Shown here: positions 23,701 through 31,936 of the stretch, piece after piece
Position numbering within the stretch: the stretch's first letter is position 1
Layout of the letters: each line of letters begins with the position of its first letter
Origin: Pseudomonadota bacterium
GTDB lineage: Bacteria; Pseudomonadota; Gammaproteobacteria; Steroidobacterales; Steroidobacteraceae
Direction: 5' to 3'
Length of the DNA stretch: 46,751 bases
NCBI GenBank assembly: GCA_023423935.1
Contig: JAFAEQ010000026.1
Location: 1 to 46,751, forward strand
The notes under the pieces: model-generated
Told to the model about the DNA's origin: nothing
Databases searched by the model: none
Seen by the model: only the letters and a program-made list of their open reading frames with translations
Made by a program: the position numbers and the translations under genes

Positions 23701-25317
23701 GTCGATGACACGCTGCTCGTCGCTGTCGAACGGCTGCCGCTCTGGGCTGCGATCTTTCCGCTCGATGCCGAAACGCGCGCCGCGATTCCCACGTCACTCG
23801 CCAAGGAATGGTCGCGCGAAGATGCGTTGATCGAGATCGTGCGCGGACGACTGGAAGGCTTAGGCCCGGTCACCGCACGTGAGCTGGCCGATTCGCTGGC
23901 AATCGATGAGAACCTCATCGATGCAGCGCTTCTCGCTCTCGAAGCCGAAGGCACCGCGATGCGCGGGCAGTTCGAATCGCAGGGGCCCGCTCTTTCCGGC
24001 GCGTCCCCCATCGCGAGCGCCGCAGTCCAATGGTGCAACCGGCGCCTTTTGGCCCGCATTCATCGCTATACGGTGAAAAAGCTGCGCGCCGAAATCGAAC
24101 CGGTTCAGGCGCGCGACTATCTGCGGTTTCTGTTTCATTGGCAGCGCGTGCTGCCTGACGCACGCATGCAAGGGCCGGACGCAGTACCGGCGGTGCTCGC
24201 GCAACTGGAGGGATTCGAGCCGGCCGCGAGTGCGTGGGAAACGGAGATTCTTCCGGCGCGGATTGCCGAGTACGAACCTGCGTGGCTCGATGAACAATGC
24301 ATGGCCGGGCGTATCGTCTGGACACGCCTTGCAAGTCGCTCGAACGATGGCGAGCGCGGTGCGGCGCCTGTGCGCTCGACACCGATCGCATTGCTGAATC
24401 GGCGCAACGTTCGGATCTGGTCCGGTTTCGCCGAATCCACGCAGCCCGCGCAACTCACCGCGAAAGCACGACAGATCGCCGATTTCATCCAGGCACACGG
24501 GGCTTCGTTCTTCGACGACATCGTCGATGGCGCGGGGCTGTTGTCATCGCAGGTCGAAGAAGGCTTGGCCGAGCTCGTCGCAATGGGGCTCGTGAACTCC
24601 GACAGCTTCGGTGGCTTGCGAGCCCTGCTCATCCCTGCCGATCGCCGCCGTTCGCACGCACGCGATACTCGTCGCAGACGTCGCGTGGCGATCTTCGGCA
24701 TGCAGGATGCGGGACGCTGGGCAATGGTCAGAAGAAGCTATCAGCCAGTGGCTACGGGCAAAGGGACAGAGGAGGACAGCACTCCCGGTTCTGGCCGGCA
24801 GCCAGCCGGTGGCCAACCGTCCTCATCGACTGATGCCGACGCCATCGAACATCTGTGCCGCACGCTCTTGCGACGCTGGGGCGTGGTGTTCTGGAAACTG
24901 CTGCAACGGGAAGCGAACTGGTTACCACCCTGGCGTCAGCTGCTCATGTGTCTGCGTCGACTCGAAGCGCGCGGCGAGATTCGTGGCGGGCGTTTCGTCG
25001 CCGGTTTCTCGGGCGAACAGTTCGCACTGCCCGAAGCAGTGACCGCTCTGCGCGAGGCGCGCCGCAAACCGGATAGCGGTGAGTACGTTTCTCTCTCGGC
25101 CGCCGATCCATTGAATCTGCTTGGCATTCTCACGCCTGGAGCGCGGCTGCCCGCGCTCACCGGCAATCGCGTGCTGTATCGCGACGGCATTCCGATCGCG
25201 ATCTACTCGGGCGGCGAAGTGAAATTTCTGGAGACACTGGAAACCGCGGAGCAATGGCAGGCGCAGAACCTGCTGCTGCGCCGTCAGGTACCGGCGCTGT
25301 TGGGCGATTTGGCGTGA
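20761..25317 (+). CDS. lhr: Lhr-type DEAD/DEAH-box DNA helicase
   Basis: A 1518-residue full-length Lhr, matching the long bacterial form. Helicase motifs: I APTGSGKT (about 43-50), II DEIH (168-171), III-like SATQ, then the second RecA domain with VFVNTRRLAERVARHLSE and QRVGRSGHA. A winged-helix/Lhr-core region and a long C-terminal domain follow, the latter found only in the large bacterial type. Lhr is a 3'-5' single-strand translocase that unwinds RNA:DNA and DNA duplexes in genome repair. The ATG at 20761 fits the family N-terminus (FHPAVxxWF) but has no Shine-Dalgarno site. Odd: two low-complexity inserts, at about residues 217-250 (SPSSSSLSDPGAGPETPSP) and 1330-1362 (GSGRQPAGGQPSSS), whose DNA contains inverted repeats like intergenic elements elsewhere in the window. 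Confidence 0.95.
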   Translation: MNVESLFHPAVSRWFSQTFAAATPAQLDAWPAIQSGKHVLIAAPTGSGKTLAAFLAVIDELVREGCERGLPDETRVVYVSPLKALSNDIHKNLEAPLAGIRERLREHTSRDFEIRSWVRTGDTPQHERSQVRKRPPHIVVTTPESLYILLGSESGRQMLSTVSTVIVDEIHAVATSKRGSHLSISLERLEALASRPLRRIGLSATQKPIEEVARFLVGSKTESGLGQEAKSPSSSSLSDPGAGPETPSPAACVIVDSGHVRRRDLGIELPDAPLEAVMSGEVWTQIYDRLAQLIREHRSTLVFVNTRRLAERVARHLSERLGEENVAAHHGSLAKERRLQAEQRLKRGELQALVATASLELGIDIGDVNLVCQISSPRSISAFLQRVGRSGHAVGGTPKGRIFPLSRDDLVECTAMLEAVRRGELDRLSIPENAIDVLSQQIVAESAARDCNEDELLHLIRRAYPYRTLARETFDRVVHMLAEGYTTRRGRHGALVYHDAVNGVIRGRKGARLTAITSGGAIPDTADYQVMLEPEGQLVGTVNEDFAVESLQGDIFQLGNQSYRIIRVERSTVRVEDAHGEPPSIPFWLGEAPGRSNELSAAVSSLRERLDLEFASVRAEDRDERSSQSACANHWLIDELGLSDAACAQLLEYLRSGHAALGHLPTQKRIIFERFFDEAGGMQLVIHSPFGSRINRAWGLTLRKRFCRSFNFELQAAATEDTIVLSLTTAHSFELSDVARYLHPNTARELLIQALLDAPMFTTRWRWVASIALGLPRFRGGKKVPPALARMNAEDLLASVFPDQVACGENIVGDIEVPDHPLVQQTLRDCLEEAMDADGFEHLLRGLVSGEIDVVARDLTEPSPLALEVMSARPYAYLDDAPLEERRTQAVMARRWMDPESAADIGKLDPDAIARVREEVWPDATSIDEIHDALLWLTFMSAEEARRNEAWPSLLQELERQRRVVKVRKERETGDSALESVDDTLLVAVERLPLWAAIFPLDAETRAAIPTSLAKEWSREDALIEIVRGRLEGLGPVTARELADSLAIDENLIDAALLALEAEGTAMRGQFESQGPALSGASPIASAAVQWCNRRLLARIHRYTVKKLRAEIEPVQARDYLRFLFHWQRVLPDARMQGPDAVPAVLAQLEGFEPAASAWETEILPARIAEYEPAWLDEQCMAGRIVWTRLASRSNDGERGAAPVRSTPIALLNRRNVRIWSGFAESTQPAQLTAKARQIADFIQAHGASFFDDIVDGAGLLSSQVEEGLAELVAMGLVNSDSFGGLRALLIPADRRRSHARDTRRRRRVAIFGMQDAGRWAMVRRSYQPVATGKGTEEDSTPGSGRQPAGGQPSSSTDADAIEHLCRTLLRRWGVVFWKLLQREANWLPPWRQLLMCLRRLEARGEIRGGRFVAGFSGEQFALPEAVTALREARRKPDSGEYVSLSAADPLNLLGILTPGARLPALTGNRVLYRDGIPIAIYSGGEVKFLETLETAEQWQAQNLLLRRQVPALLGDLA
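21422..21520. repeat. Inverted-repeat insert inside lhr
   Basis: CTGAGAGC (21422-21429) pairs with GCTCTCAG (21468-21475), and ACTCGG (21432-21437) with CCGAGT (21454-21459), forming one long stem. Directly after it, GGACCCGAGACCCCGAGTCC resembles the complement of the intergenic stretch GGGACTTGGGGCGTGGGG at 25320. The stretch encodes a Ser/Pro/Gly linker between the two helicase RecA domains, keeps the frame, and is not conserved sequence of the family. Confidence 0.6.
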
Positions 25318-25318
25318 C

Positions 25319-25445
25319 TGGGACTTGGGGCGTGGGGCTCGGGACCTAGACCCCCATCCCAACCTTCCCCCGCAAGCGGGGGAAGGGCCCTGACATCACT
25401 GCCATCACCGACATCACCCCATCCCTGCTATCCATCACCGCCCTC
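25319..25445. repeat. Repeat cluster and hairpin after lhr
   Basis: The 146-bp gap between convergent genes holds a G-rich stretch (GGGACTTGGGGCGTGGGG, 25320 on), a perfect 11-bp hairpin CCTTCCCCCGC-AA-GCGGGGGAAGG (25363-25386), and CATCAC iterations (25391-25445). The hairpin could end transcription from both sides, though it lacks a T tract. Confidence 0.75.
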
Positions 25446-25463
25446 TCTCCTCATCACTCAAAT

Positions 25464-26225
25464 CTAAATCACTTCCGTCAGCGCCTTGTGCTCCTCGCCT
25501 TCTTCGTATTCGGGCTGTAGCTGATCGGGATCGATTGGCGGCTTCGCGGCCGGAGTGTCGTTTCCGCCACGTTGGCCAATCGTGCCGAGGCCGTTCACGT
25601 GAGTGCTCACGTTGCGCGGGCTGCCGGCATAGAAGATGGCGCCGACGCCGTTCATCGTGGCATCCAGCGACTCTTCGGGATGCACGAACACGCTGCCGAC
25701 CCCGGCAACGGTGACCTTGACGGATTTCGCCAGGAGCTTGCCGAGATCCGCATGACCTGCGCCCGCCATGAAAACAGAGAGCTCGTCGAGACGACCTGAT
25801 CCATCGACGTTCGCGGCGCCCTCGAGCCGCAGTGACAGCGCACCTCCGTCGAAACCGCGCAGATCGACGTTGTTGCCGCCTGCGAGCCTGACTGAAGCGA
25901 GCGTCGGTACCGTGATGTGAATCGTCACGGGCTGCGTGGTGCCGATGCTGACCCAATCGCGGCGTTTCGACTGGATGAACAGGGTGCCCTCGCGCACTTC
26001 GGTGGTGAGGTGCTTCAGAAACCGCTCGCGTCCTTCCAGCTCGACAGAGGCGGGCGAGCCGACCGTGACCTCGAGCCGCGTTGCGCCCTGCACGTCGATG
26101 CTCTGGAACTGGCCGACCTCACGCTTTTCGGCGCGTTTGGGCCCCGTACGAATGTCGTTGTCGCCGCAACCCGCAATGGCGAGCAGCGCCGTCAGCGTCA
26201 GCGCAAGGATCGGGGCGAGCTTCAT
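25464..26225 (-). CDS. GIN domain (DUF2807) lipoprotein
   Basis: A 253-residue lipoprotein: signal peptide with lipobox AIAGC (Cys20), then a head-GIN/DUF2807 domain recognisable by the repeating beta-strand pattern FQSIDVQGATRLEVTVG...VELEGRERFL, SVRLAGGNNVDLRGF, LRLEGAANVDGSG, VTVAGVGSVFVHP and ATMNGVGAIFYAG, a right-handed beta-helix-like or stacked fold. These domains are putative auto-transporter or adhesin parts with no known activity. The ATG at 26225 follows a good GGAGGT site (complement of 26229-26234), preferred over upstream ATGs. Pro/Glu-rich C-terminus. It follows an exported-protein gene on the same strand with a 66-bp gap, so the two may be one operon. Confidence 0.85.
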   Translation of the reverse strand: MKLAPILALTLTALLAIAGCGDNDIRTGPKRAEKREVGQFQSIDVQGATRLEVTVGSPASVELEGRERFLKHLTTEVREGTLFIQSKRRDWVSIGTTQPVTIHITVPTLASVRLAGGNNVDLRGFDGGALSLRLEGAANVDGSGRLDELSVFMAGAGHADLGKLLAKSVKVTVAGVGSVFVHPEESLDATMNGVGAIFYAGSPRNVSTHVNGLGTIGQRGGNDTPAAKPPIDPDQLQPEYEEGEEHKALTEVI

Positions 26226-26291
26226 GAGACCTCCGGCAGAGGCTCGCATCATGCGCCCGCGTCACGGCTGCGATAAGCGATGACCGGCAAA

Positions 26292-26858
26292 CTACCGGCC
26301 ATCGCCGGTGAATTCTCGATGCGGATTCTCGCGTCCGACTTGTCGATGGTAGTCGAGCGAATACGCCAAAGGCTCCGGCAGACGCGGGCTGCTGACTGTG
26401 ACGTCCAGGGTCATCGTCGCGCCATCGGGCCCGAGCGTGAACCGATTGGTCCGCTGCCCGTCTTCCGCCTGGAAAGTCTGCGTGATCACACCGTCCTGAA
26501 GGCGCGCACTCACGTCGAGGACCTCACCGTCTTCGCGAGCCCATTTGATCGCCCGACCATCCGCCGGCAGCTCCAATGGCTGGCGGTGATCGAACTGGAA
26601 CGTGAGCTGTGCAGGTTGCTGCTCGATGCGGATGACGCGGTACGGCGAGTTGGTTTTTTTCAGCCGGCTGCGAGCGATGGGCCGGGCGATCACGTTCATC
26701 TTGGCGACCGCCTGCTGGATCGCCTGCTCGACGATCTGCTCCGCGCCATCGGCGGCGGTATACGTGCCCGTGAAGTCCGCCGCCTGAGCCGACGCGTTGC
26801 GGGGTGCAATCGTGTATAGGACTGCGAGGCTGGAGAGGCAGATCAGGGCCGTACGCAT
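26292..26858 (-). CDS. Exported protein of unknown function
   Basis: A 188-residue protein with a clear signal peptide (MRTALICLSSLAVLYTIAPRNASAQA). The mature part begins DFTGTYTAADGAEQIVEQAIQQAV and continues as alternating strands (VIRIEQQPAQLTFQFDH, NRFTLGPDGATMTLDVTV) that resemble a small beta-barrel or lipocalin-like fold, but no family motif is certain. The ATG at 26858 has AAGGAG eight bases upstream. It precedes the GIN-domain gene on the minus strand and is divergent from a diguanylate cyclase gene. Confidence 0.75.
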   Translation of the reverse strand: MRTALICLSSLAVLYTIAPRNASAQAADFTGTYTAADGAEQIVEQAIQQAVAKMNVIARPIARSRLKKTNSPYRVIRIEQQPAQLTFQFDHRQPLELPADGRAIKWAREDGEVLDVSARLQDGVITQTFQAEDGQRTNRFTLGPDGATMTLDVTVSSPRLPEPLAYSLDYHRQVGRENPHREFTGDGR

Positions 26859-27089
26859 GGAGGTCTCCTTCGCCGCATTGGTCTAAAGAGCGCGACGCCG
26901 GAAAGTTCCGGCTATCCCAGAATCGATTCGAGAATCGTGATGCACGTCCGGGAGTGCGGTCGCGACGTGCCGGACGACGAATTTTTTCCGCCATTCTGTG
27001 AAGCGGGTCACCCGACTGTGTGACGGTTCCCCCGCGCAAACCGGATCCTCGCGCGGTACCGTAGCGATATCTCGCACAGCACCTTTTTC

Positions 27090-28364
27090 ATGACCAGCGA
27101 CTTCAGCAGATCGTCGTCCCGGCCCGAAACGAAGCCGCAGCGCCACCGCGCGTGGCGCGCGCGTCTGCTTGCGGGCGGACTGCCACTGCTCGCATTCGAC
27201 GAGCCGCTCGAGACGCAGTTCCGTCGCTGGTATACACAGCACGTACGCGCACGTATCCGCAATGCGATGTGGATGCCGATGTGCGCGTTGCTCCTGGTCA
27301 TGCTCGGCGGCGGTCCATTCGAGACGCTGCGCGCAACGATCCTCGGCGAGGAACGACAGACGCTGATCGATGCACTGCGATTCGGCGTCATTCTGCCCAC
27401 GTGCGTGGCAATGCTCCTCGTGACTTACACGGATCTGTATTCGCGCTGGTTCACGCGGATGGCGCAGATCGTGCTGCCGCTGCATTCGATCTGTTTCATC
27501 GTGTTCGACGCGCTCATGCACAAGCAGGGTTATTCCCTGAGCTCGATGATGCCGCTGCTGGTGCTCGCGCCCTATCTGCTCTTCAGCATGCTGCAGGCGC
27601 AGGCGCTGCAAACCTCTGCCATGGTGGTGGTGATCTACGCGCTCGGCGGCTACCTGGGAGGACTCGAGAGCGGACAGCGCATGTTCGATCTGTTCATAGT
27701 GCTGTTTTCTGCCGCGCTCGGCGTAGCGCTGCACTATTCGCTGCAGAAGGCCGTGCGACACAACTACCTTTCGACGCAGCTCATGAGCGAGTCCTTGAAC
27801 CGGGATGCGCTGACGGGCATCCACAATCGCCGCATGTTCGATGAACACGCCACTCGTCTGTGGCAACAGGCGATGCGGACAGAGGTGCCGGTGGCATTGC
27901 TGATGATCGACATCGATCATTTCAAGGCGTTCAACGATCACGGCGGACATCAGGCAGGCGATGCGTGCCTGGTCAAAGTGGCGGGCATGCTCAGCCGCGC
28001 GGCACGCCGACCGCTTGATCTGACTGCGCGCTACGGCGGCGAGGAGTTTGCGGTCCTGCTGTACGACATCGATCGCGCTGGCGTGGAGGAGGTCTGCCGG
28101 GAGCTGCACACGAACCTCGCGAATCTGGGCGTCACACACCCTGCCTTCAGCGGCAGCCGCTCCGTCACCGTCAGCATCGGGGCCGCCTGTGTCCGACCGC
28201 TGCCGGGACGACATGTGGAGGGGCTGATTCAGCTCGCCGATGAGGCGCTCTACACGGCCAAGGAGCGCGGTCGCAATCGCACCGTGGTCATGGATCGCGA
28301 ATACCAGACACTCAAAACGGGCACCTTCCGCGTCGAACGCCGCCCGCGCAGCTCGGCCGCCTGA
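27090..28364 (+). CDS. Membrane diguanylate cyclase (GGDEF)
   Basis: A 424-residue protein: a cytoplasmic basic N-terminus, about six membrane helices between residues 55 and 230, and a C-terminal GGDEF domain with active-site motif GGEEF (about 316-320). RPLD lies exactly five residues before GGEEF, matching the inhibitory I-site RxxD, so product feedback is expected. The DALTGIHNRR and MIDIDHFKAFND motifs that bind Mg and GTP are intact. It converts two GTP into c-di-GMP. The ATG at 27090 lacks a clear ribosome site; a start further downstream would shorten only the N-terminus. The sensory input is presumably the membrane region. A beta-ketoacyl synthase gene follows by 109 bp. Confidence 0.92.
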   Translation: MTSDFSRSSSRPETKPQRHRAWRARLLAGGLPLLAFDEPLETQFRRWYTQHVRARIRNAMWMPMCALLLVMLGGGPFETLRATILGEERQTLIDALRFGVILPTCVAMLLVTYTDLYSRWFTRMAQIVLPLHSICFIVFDALMHKQGYSLSSMMPLLVLAPYLLFSMLQAQALQTSAMVVVIYALGGYLGGLESGQRMFDLFIVLFSAALGVALHYSLQKAVRHNYLSTQLMSESLNRDALTGIHNRRMFDEHATRLWQQAMRTEVPVALLMIDIDHFKAFNDHGGHQAGDACLVKVAGMLSRAARRPLDLTARYGGEEFAVLLYDIDRAGVEEVCRELHTNLANLGVTHPAFSGSRSVTVSIGAACVRPLPGRHVEGLIQLADEALYTAKERGRNRTVVMDREYQTLKTGTFRVERRPRSSAA

Positions 28365-28473
28365 GCACCACGAAAGCCTGTTCGATCATCCAGCGCCCTG
28401 CGTCGTCGGCGCCTGCGGACGGGCCCGGCGGTGTATCCTTCGCGCCCTGCGATCCACGTCCAGCGGAAGACCT

Positions 28474-30333
28474 GTGCTCACGGCAGACAAAGTCCTCGTC
28501 ACGATCGGAACTCCCTGCTCAGTCTCTGCCGTGGGCAGCACTGAGACTTACAACGCGCGCGTGCTCGGCGATCCGAATTTCATCGCTTACGCGGCGTTCG
28601 ATGCCGGCCTGGTCGACATCGATTTGCGAGCGGACGGCGCGATCGGCCTGCGCTGGAGCGGCGGCGAACACGCCGGACAGGCCGCGACCCGCGAAGACAT
28701 CGAAGCGAGATACGGCGCCCGTCTGCGTGCCAATCTGGGCATTCGCTATATCGACGAGCTGACGAAGCTCGACAGTACGGTGGTCACTGACATCGCTGCC
28801 AGCCTGCCGCACGATTTCGCACACGGCGGCTTGCGCCGGCAAGCGGGCTTGAACTACCGCGACGTGCGCGAGTCCGCGCTCAAGGACATGTATGGGCTCT
28901 TCGACGACGACCCTCGCCTGGGTCCCTCGTTGCAGGCGCAGCTGTTCATGTATGGCGGCCTTGGCGCGCTGGCGGCATTACCGGTCGCCCTGCCCGAGTT
29001 GCTGCCCGACCCCTACGACTTCCGCATTGCCGCCGCGACGGCGTTTCCCGGCATGGACGCACTGGGCGAATTGCGTGGTGCGGGCACGGTCGATGCGCAG
29101 AACGACAAGCTGCGCGACAAGTTCGCGATGCGTCTCGCGAACACGCTCGCCTCGCATGGACCAGCGCTCGTGGCGACGATGCTTGCGCCCTCGTATCCGC
29201 TGAGCAAGTCGCTCAAGAATCCGGCCCTGCTCGATTCATTGCGCTCACCGAGTGGATTCATGCGCGTGCCACAAACGCCCTTGAATGTCGTCGGCGCATG
29301 CGCATCGAGCTCCATCGCGTTCTCGGAAATCGCGCCGCAGATGGTGCTCGACTATCCGGGCTTTCGCCGGCCGATGCTGACCCTGTGGATGGCTGCGGAT
29401 GCCGCCACCCGGCCGAACTGGCAGATCCTCGATGCGTTCGGCCCCGGCGCACTGATGACGCGCACCAAGCTCGAGGCGCTGAATGCATCGCGTCCTGCGT
29501 CCGAGCAGCGCGCTGTCGCGGACTGTCTCGCGCCCTTCGACGTCGATGCCAACGGCACCGTGGTCGGCGAAGGCGGTTCCGGCGTGCTGGTCACGACCCT
29601 CGATTTCGCGCTGCGTAACTTTCTCGATATCACTTCGATCATCGTGGGCTGGGGCCAAAGTGGCGAGGCGGGCGGCAAAGCACACTTCGCCGGCGTGGGG
29701 TTCGGCGGCGAAAACGCGCTCATCCATGCATTGGACATCGCGTGGCGTGCGCACGGATATGGACTCGGCGATTTCGACTACCTGATCGCGCATGCCACCG
29801 GCACACGCACGAACTCGAAGACCGATCTGACGACAGCCGCGCACGCACGCAAGGCGGCGGCGCAGCGCCAGGGCCTGACGGGCAAATTGCCTTCGATGAT
29901 CGTCGGCACGCCGAAGGCCGTAGGCGACGGTCACACCATGGGCGAGACGGGACTCAAAGGCGCAGGCCAGGCCATTCAATATTTGCTGGGCAAGCAGGCC
30001 GTAGGCGTGCCGACACTGCGCCATCGGGATCCCGAGCTCGACGAAGTGGCCGAATCCTTCACCCTTCAGCCCCTGCCGGTCACCGGCAATCTGGACGGTG
30101 GCGCGATCTGCGCCACTCAGGGTTTCGGCGGTTACAACGGCGCAATCGCGATGCGCGCGGCCAACGCCGAAGCATTTCGCCGCTATTCACCGGATCGCAA
30201 GCTCCTCGATGCCTATCTCGAGCGCTGGCCAGAGCTTCGTCGTGAGCGCGAACAGCGGGAACGCGCCGCTCGCCTGACCCGTCGCAGCACCCTCGAGCTT
30301 GCGTTGACACATTCCTGGAAGGGTAGCGAATAG
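28474..30333 (+). CDS. Large beta-ketoacyl-ACP synthase family protein
   Basis: A 619-residue thiolase-fold condensing enzyme. The Cys-His-His triad is complete: Cys276 in NVVGACASSSIAF, His440 in AHATGTRTNSKTD, and His487 in GDGHTMGETGLKG. It is about 200 residues longer than FabB/FabF, mainly at the N-terminal side, where residues 1-130 contain VLVTIGTPCSVSAVG and EDIEARYGARLRANLGI. The size and the EDIExRY-type segment recall FabY of Pseudomonas, a large synthase that starts fatty-acid synthesis, but the match is not certain. The start is GTG 28474, with GGA bases about 6 nt upstream; upstream in-frame codons overlap the cyclase gene and lack conservation. No acyl carrier protein or other lipid gene is adjacent. 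Confidence 0.85.
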   Translation: MLTADKVLVTIGTPCSVSAVGSTETYNARVLGDPNFIAYAAFDAGLVDIDLRADGAIGLRWSGGEHAGQAATREDIEARYGARLRANLGIRYIDELTKLDSTVVTDIAASLPHDFAHGGLRRQAGLNYRDVRESALKDMYGLFDDDPRLGPSLQAQLFMYGGLGALAALPVALPELLPDPYDFRIAAATAFPGMDALGELRGAGTVDAQNDKLRDKFAMRLANTLASHGPALVATMLAPSYPLSKSLKNPALLDSLRSPSGFMRVPQTPLNVVGACASSSIAFSEIAPQMVLDYPGFRRPMLTLWMAADAATRPNWQILDAFGPGALMTRTKLEALNASRPASEQRAVADCLAPFDVDANGTVVGEGGSGVLVTTLDFALRNFLDITSIIVGWGQSGEAGGKAHFAGVGFGGENALIHALDIAWRAHGYGLGDFDYLIAHATGTRTNSKTDLTTAAHARKAAAQRQGLTGKLPSMIVGTPKAVGDGHTMGETGLKGAGQAIQYLLGKQAVGVPTLRHRDPELDEVAESFTLQPLPVTGNLDGGAICATQGFGGYNGAIAMRAANAEAFRRYSPDRKLLDAYLERWPELRREREQRERAARLTRRSTLELALTHSWKGSE

Positions 30334-30511
30334 GGAACAGGAGTAGCGGGCACTGAGGGAAGTAGAGCGACTCTGCTGACGACTCACTATTCCGCCATTT
30401 CCTTGCGCTCAGTTGGCTCCTCCGCGAACTGACTGCGTCGCAGTTTTGCCGACGTGCCTGTGCAACAATGCCGCGTCCTTCCGAGACGCTCGCCCATCGA
30501 CACGCCCGCGC

Positions 30512-31732
30512 ATGCCGAAGCTCCTCTCACGTCAGTTCACACCGCGAACGTTCTGGCTCGTCTCATTGGCCGCTGCGACGGTGCTCTGTGCGATCGTGGC
30601 GGTTCCGCAATGGCTGTCGAAACAGGCCCGCTTGAATGTCCTGCGCTCGCATGTCGGCGAAGTGGCACAGCTGGCGGCGAGCGTGGTGGATGGCGATCTG
30701 CATCGCCGGCTTCTCTATCCGGCGAACTACACGCCTGAACTGTACGAGCGCACGCTCGCGCCGCTGGTGCGTTTTCATTCCGCGGACCCGGACATCTTCT
30801 ACGTCTATACGATGGTGGAGCGGGAAGGGAAAACCTTCTTCGTCGTCGACACGGCTGCCTCCGACAAGCTGCTGACGCGTCATCAGCTGCGTGCCTCGGC
30901 GTACATGGAGCCGTTCGAAACGATCGACAAGGATCCCGATCCTGACTGGCTGCAACGCATCGCGTCCGGCCAGACTTACGTCTACCCGCAGTTCATTCAC
31001 GACGAATATGGCTACTTCCTGTCGGGACACAAAGCGATCTACGACAGCCAGGGGCGCTACAGCGGTTTCGTCGGCGTCGACTTCGATCTGCAGTACTACC
31101 TCGCGCAGGAAGCCAACTTCCGCATGATCTCGATCGGCACGCTGGCCGCTGCGCTGCTCGCGGCGCTGCTGATCGGCTATCTCGCCGCGCGGTATCACTA
31201 TCAGGTCAGCGGTCGCATCGATGCGCAGTATCAGATTTCCGTTCGCGATGAGCTGACACAGCTGCTGAATCGTCGCGGCGCGCTGACTCAGGTCAACCGT
31301 GCATTCGCCGCACAGGCAGCCAGCTACGCCGCAATCCTGATCGATGTCGACGATCTCAAAGGCATCAACGACAACTACGGTCACGCGGCCGGCGACGATT
31401 TCCTGCTCGCCGTGGCCGATGCGATGCGCGCCAGCGTCCGCGATGCCGACGTCTGCGCACGACTGGGCGGCGACGAGTTCGTCGTATTCGCCACCGGGTG
31501 CGATCTCGACGCCGCCACCGAAATCGCCCGCCGCATCATCGCGAAAGTCAGCAGCACCGAACCGCGCTTAGGGGATCGTGAATTCAGCGTCTCCATCGGC
31601 ATCTGCATCGCGACACCCCCCATCGCCGATTTCGAAACCATGTACCGGTGCGCCGACCGCGCGCTCTACAGCGCCAAGTCCGCAGGCAAGAATCGGTATG
31701 TGATCTTCGATCCCGCGTACGCGGAAGCTTGA
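30512..31732 (+). CDS. Diguanylate cyclase with periplasmic sensor domain
   Basis: A protein of about 406 residues: membrane helix at 12-32, a periplasmic domain of about 170 residues (YVYTMVEREGKTFFVVDTAA, SGHKAIYDSQGRYSGFVGVD) with the strand pattern of a Cache-type sensor, a second membrane helix near 205-228, and a GGDEF domain with active-site GGDEF (319-323). RDAD five residues before it matches the I-site RxxD. It should make c-di-GMP in response to an external signal. The start is uncertain: ATG 30512 gives a sensible membrane anchor, but no ribosome site is evident. It is the second cyclase within 5 kb, separated by the synthase gene. Confidence 0.9.
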   Translation: MPKLLSRQFTPRTFWLVSLAAATVLCAIVAVPQWLSKQARLNVLRSHVGEVAQLAASVVDGDLHRRLLYPANYTPELYERTLAPLVRFHSADPDIFYVYTMVEREGKTFFVVDTAASDKLLTRHQLRASAYMEPFETIDKDPDPDWLQRIASGQTYVYPQFIHDEYGYFLSGHKAIYDSQGRYSGFVGVDFDLQYYLAQEANFRMISIGTLAAALLAALLIGYLAARYHYQVSGRIDAQYQISVRDELTQLLNRRGALTQVNRAFAAQAASYAAILIDVDDLKGINDNYGHAAGDDFLLAVADAMRASVRDADVCARLGGDEFVVFATGCDLDAATEIARRIIAKVSSTEPRLGDREFSVSIGICIATPPIADFETMYRCADRALYSAKSAGKNRYVIFDPAYAEA

Positions 31733-31761
31733 GATTCAAGAAAGGCGGGCCACGGAAGAAT

Positions 31762-31894
31762 GGCCGCAAAGACCGCAAAAAAGAAAGTGCAAGAGGTCAG
31801 AGCAATCAAGCCCTCAGCCTCTACTGTCCTTGAAGCGGCGCGCAGCCTGAATCCTTTCGAACATTAGCTCGTCTTTTATGCGGTCTTTGCGGCC
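31762..31894. repeat. Paired inverted element GGCCGCAAAGACCGCA, copy B
   Basis: GGCCGCAAAGACCGCA (31762-31777) and TGCGGTCTTTGCGGCC (31879-31894) are exact complements around a 101-base centre unrelated to copy A. It lies between the convergent ends of the second cyclase (31732) and the LysR gene (31937). Confidence 0.85.
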
Positions 31895-31936
31895 GTCCGC
31901 TCTTCTTTCCTCGCCTTGGTGCCTGCGGCCGAACTT

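Noticed and set aside
26898..27024. Small palindromes upstream of the first cyclase (CCGGAA-AG-TTCCGG; GTCAC-N8-GTGAC)
   Set aside because: Arms are only 5-6 bases and such matches are expected by chance at this GC content; no promoter context.
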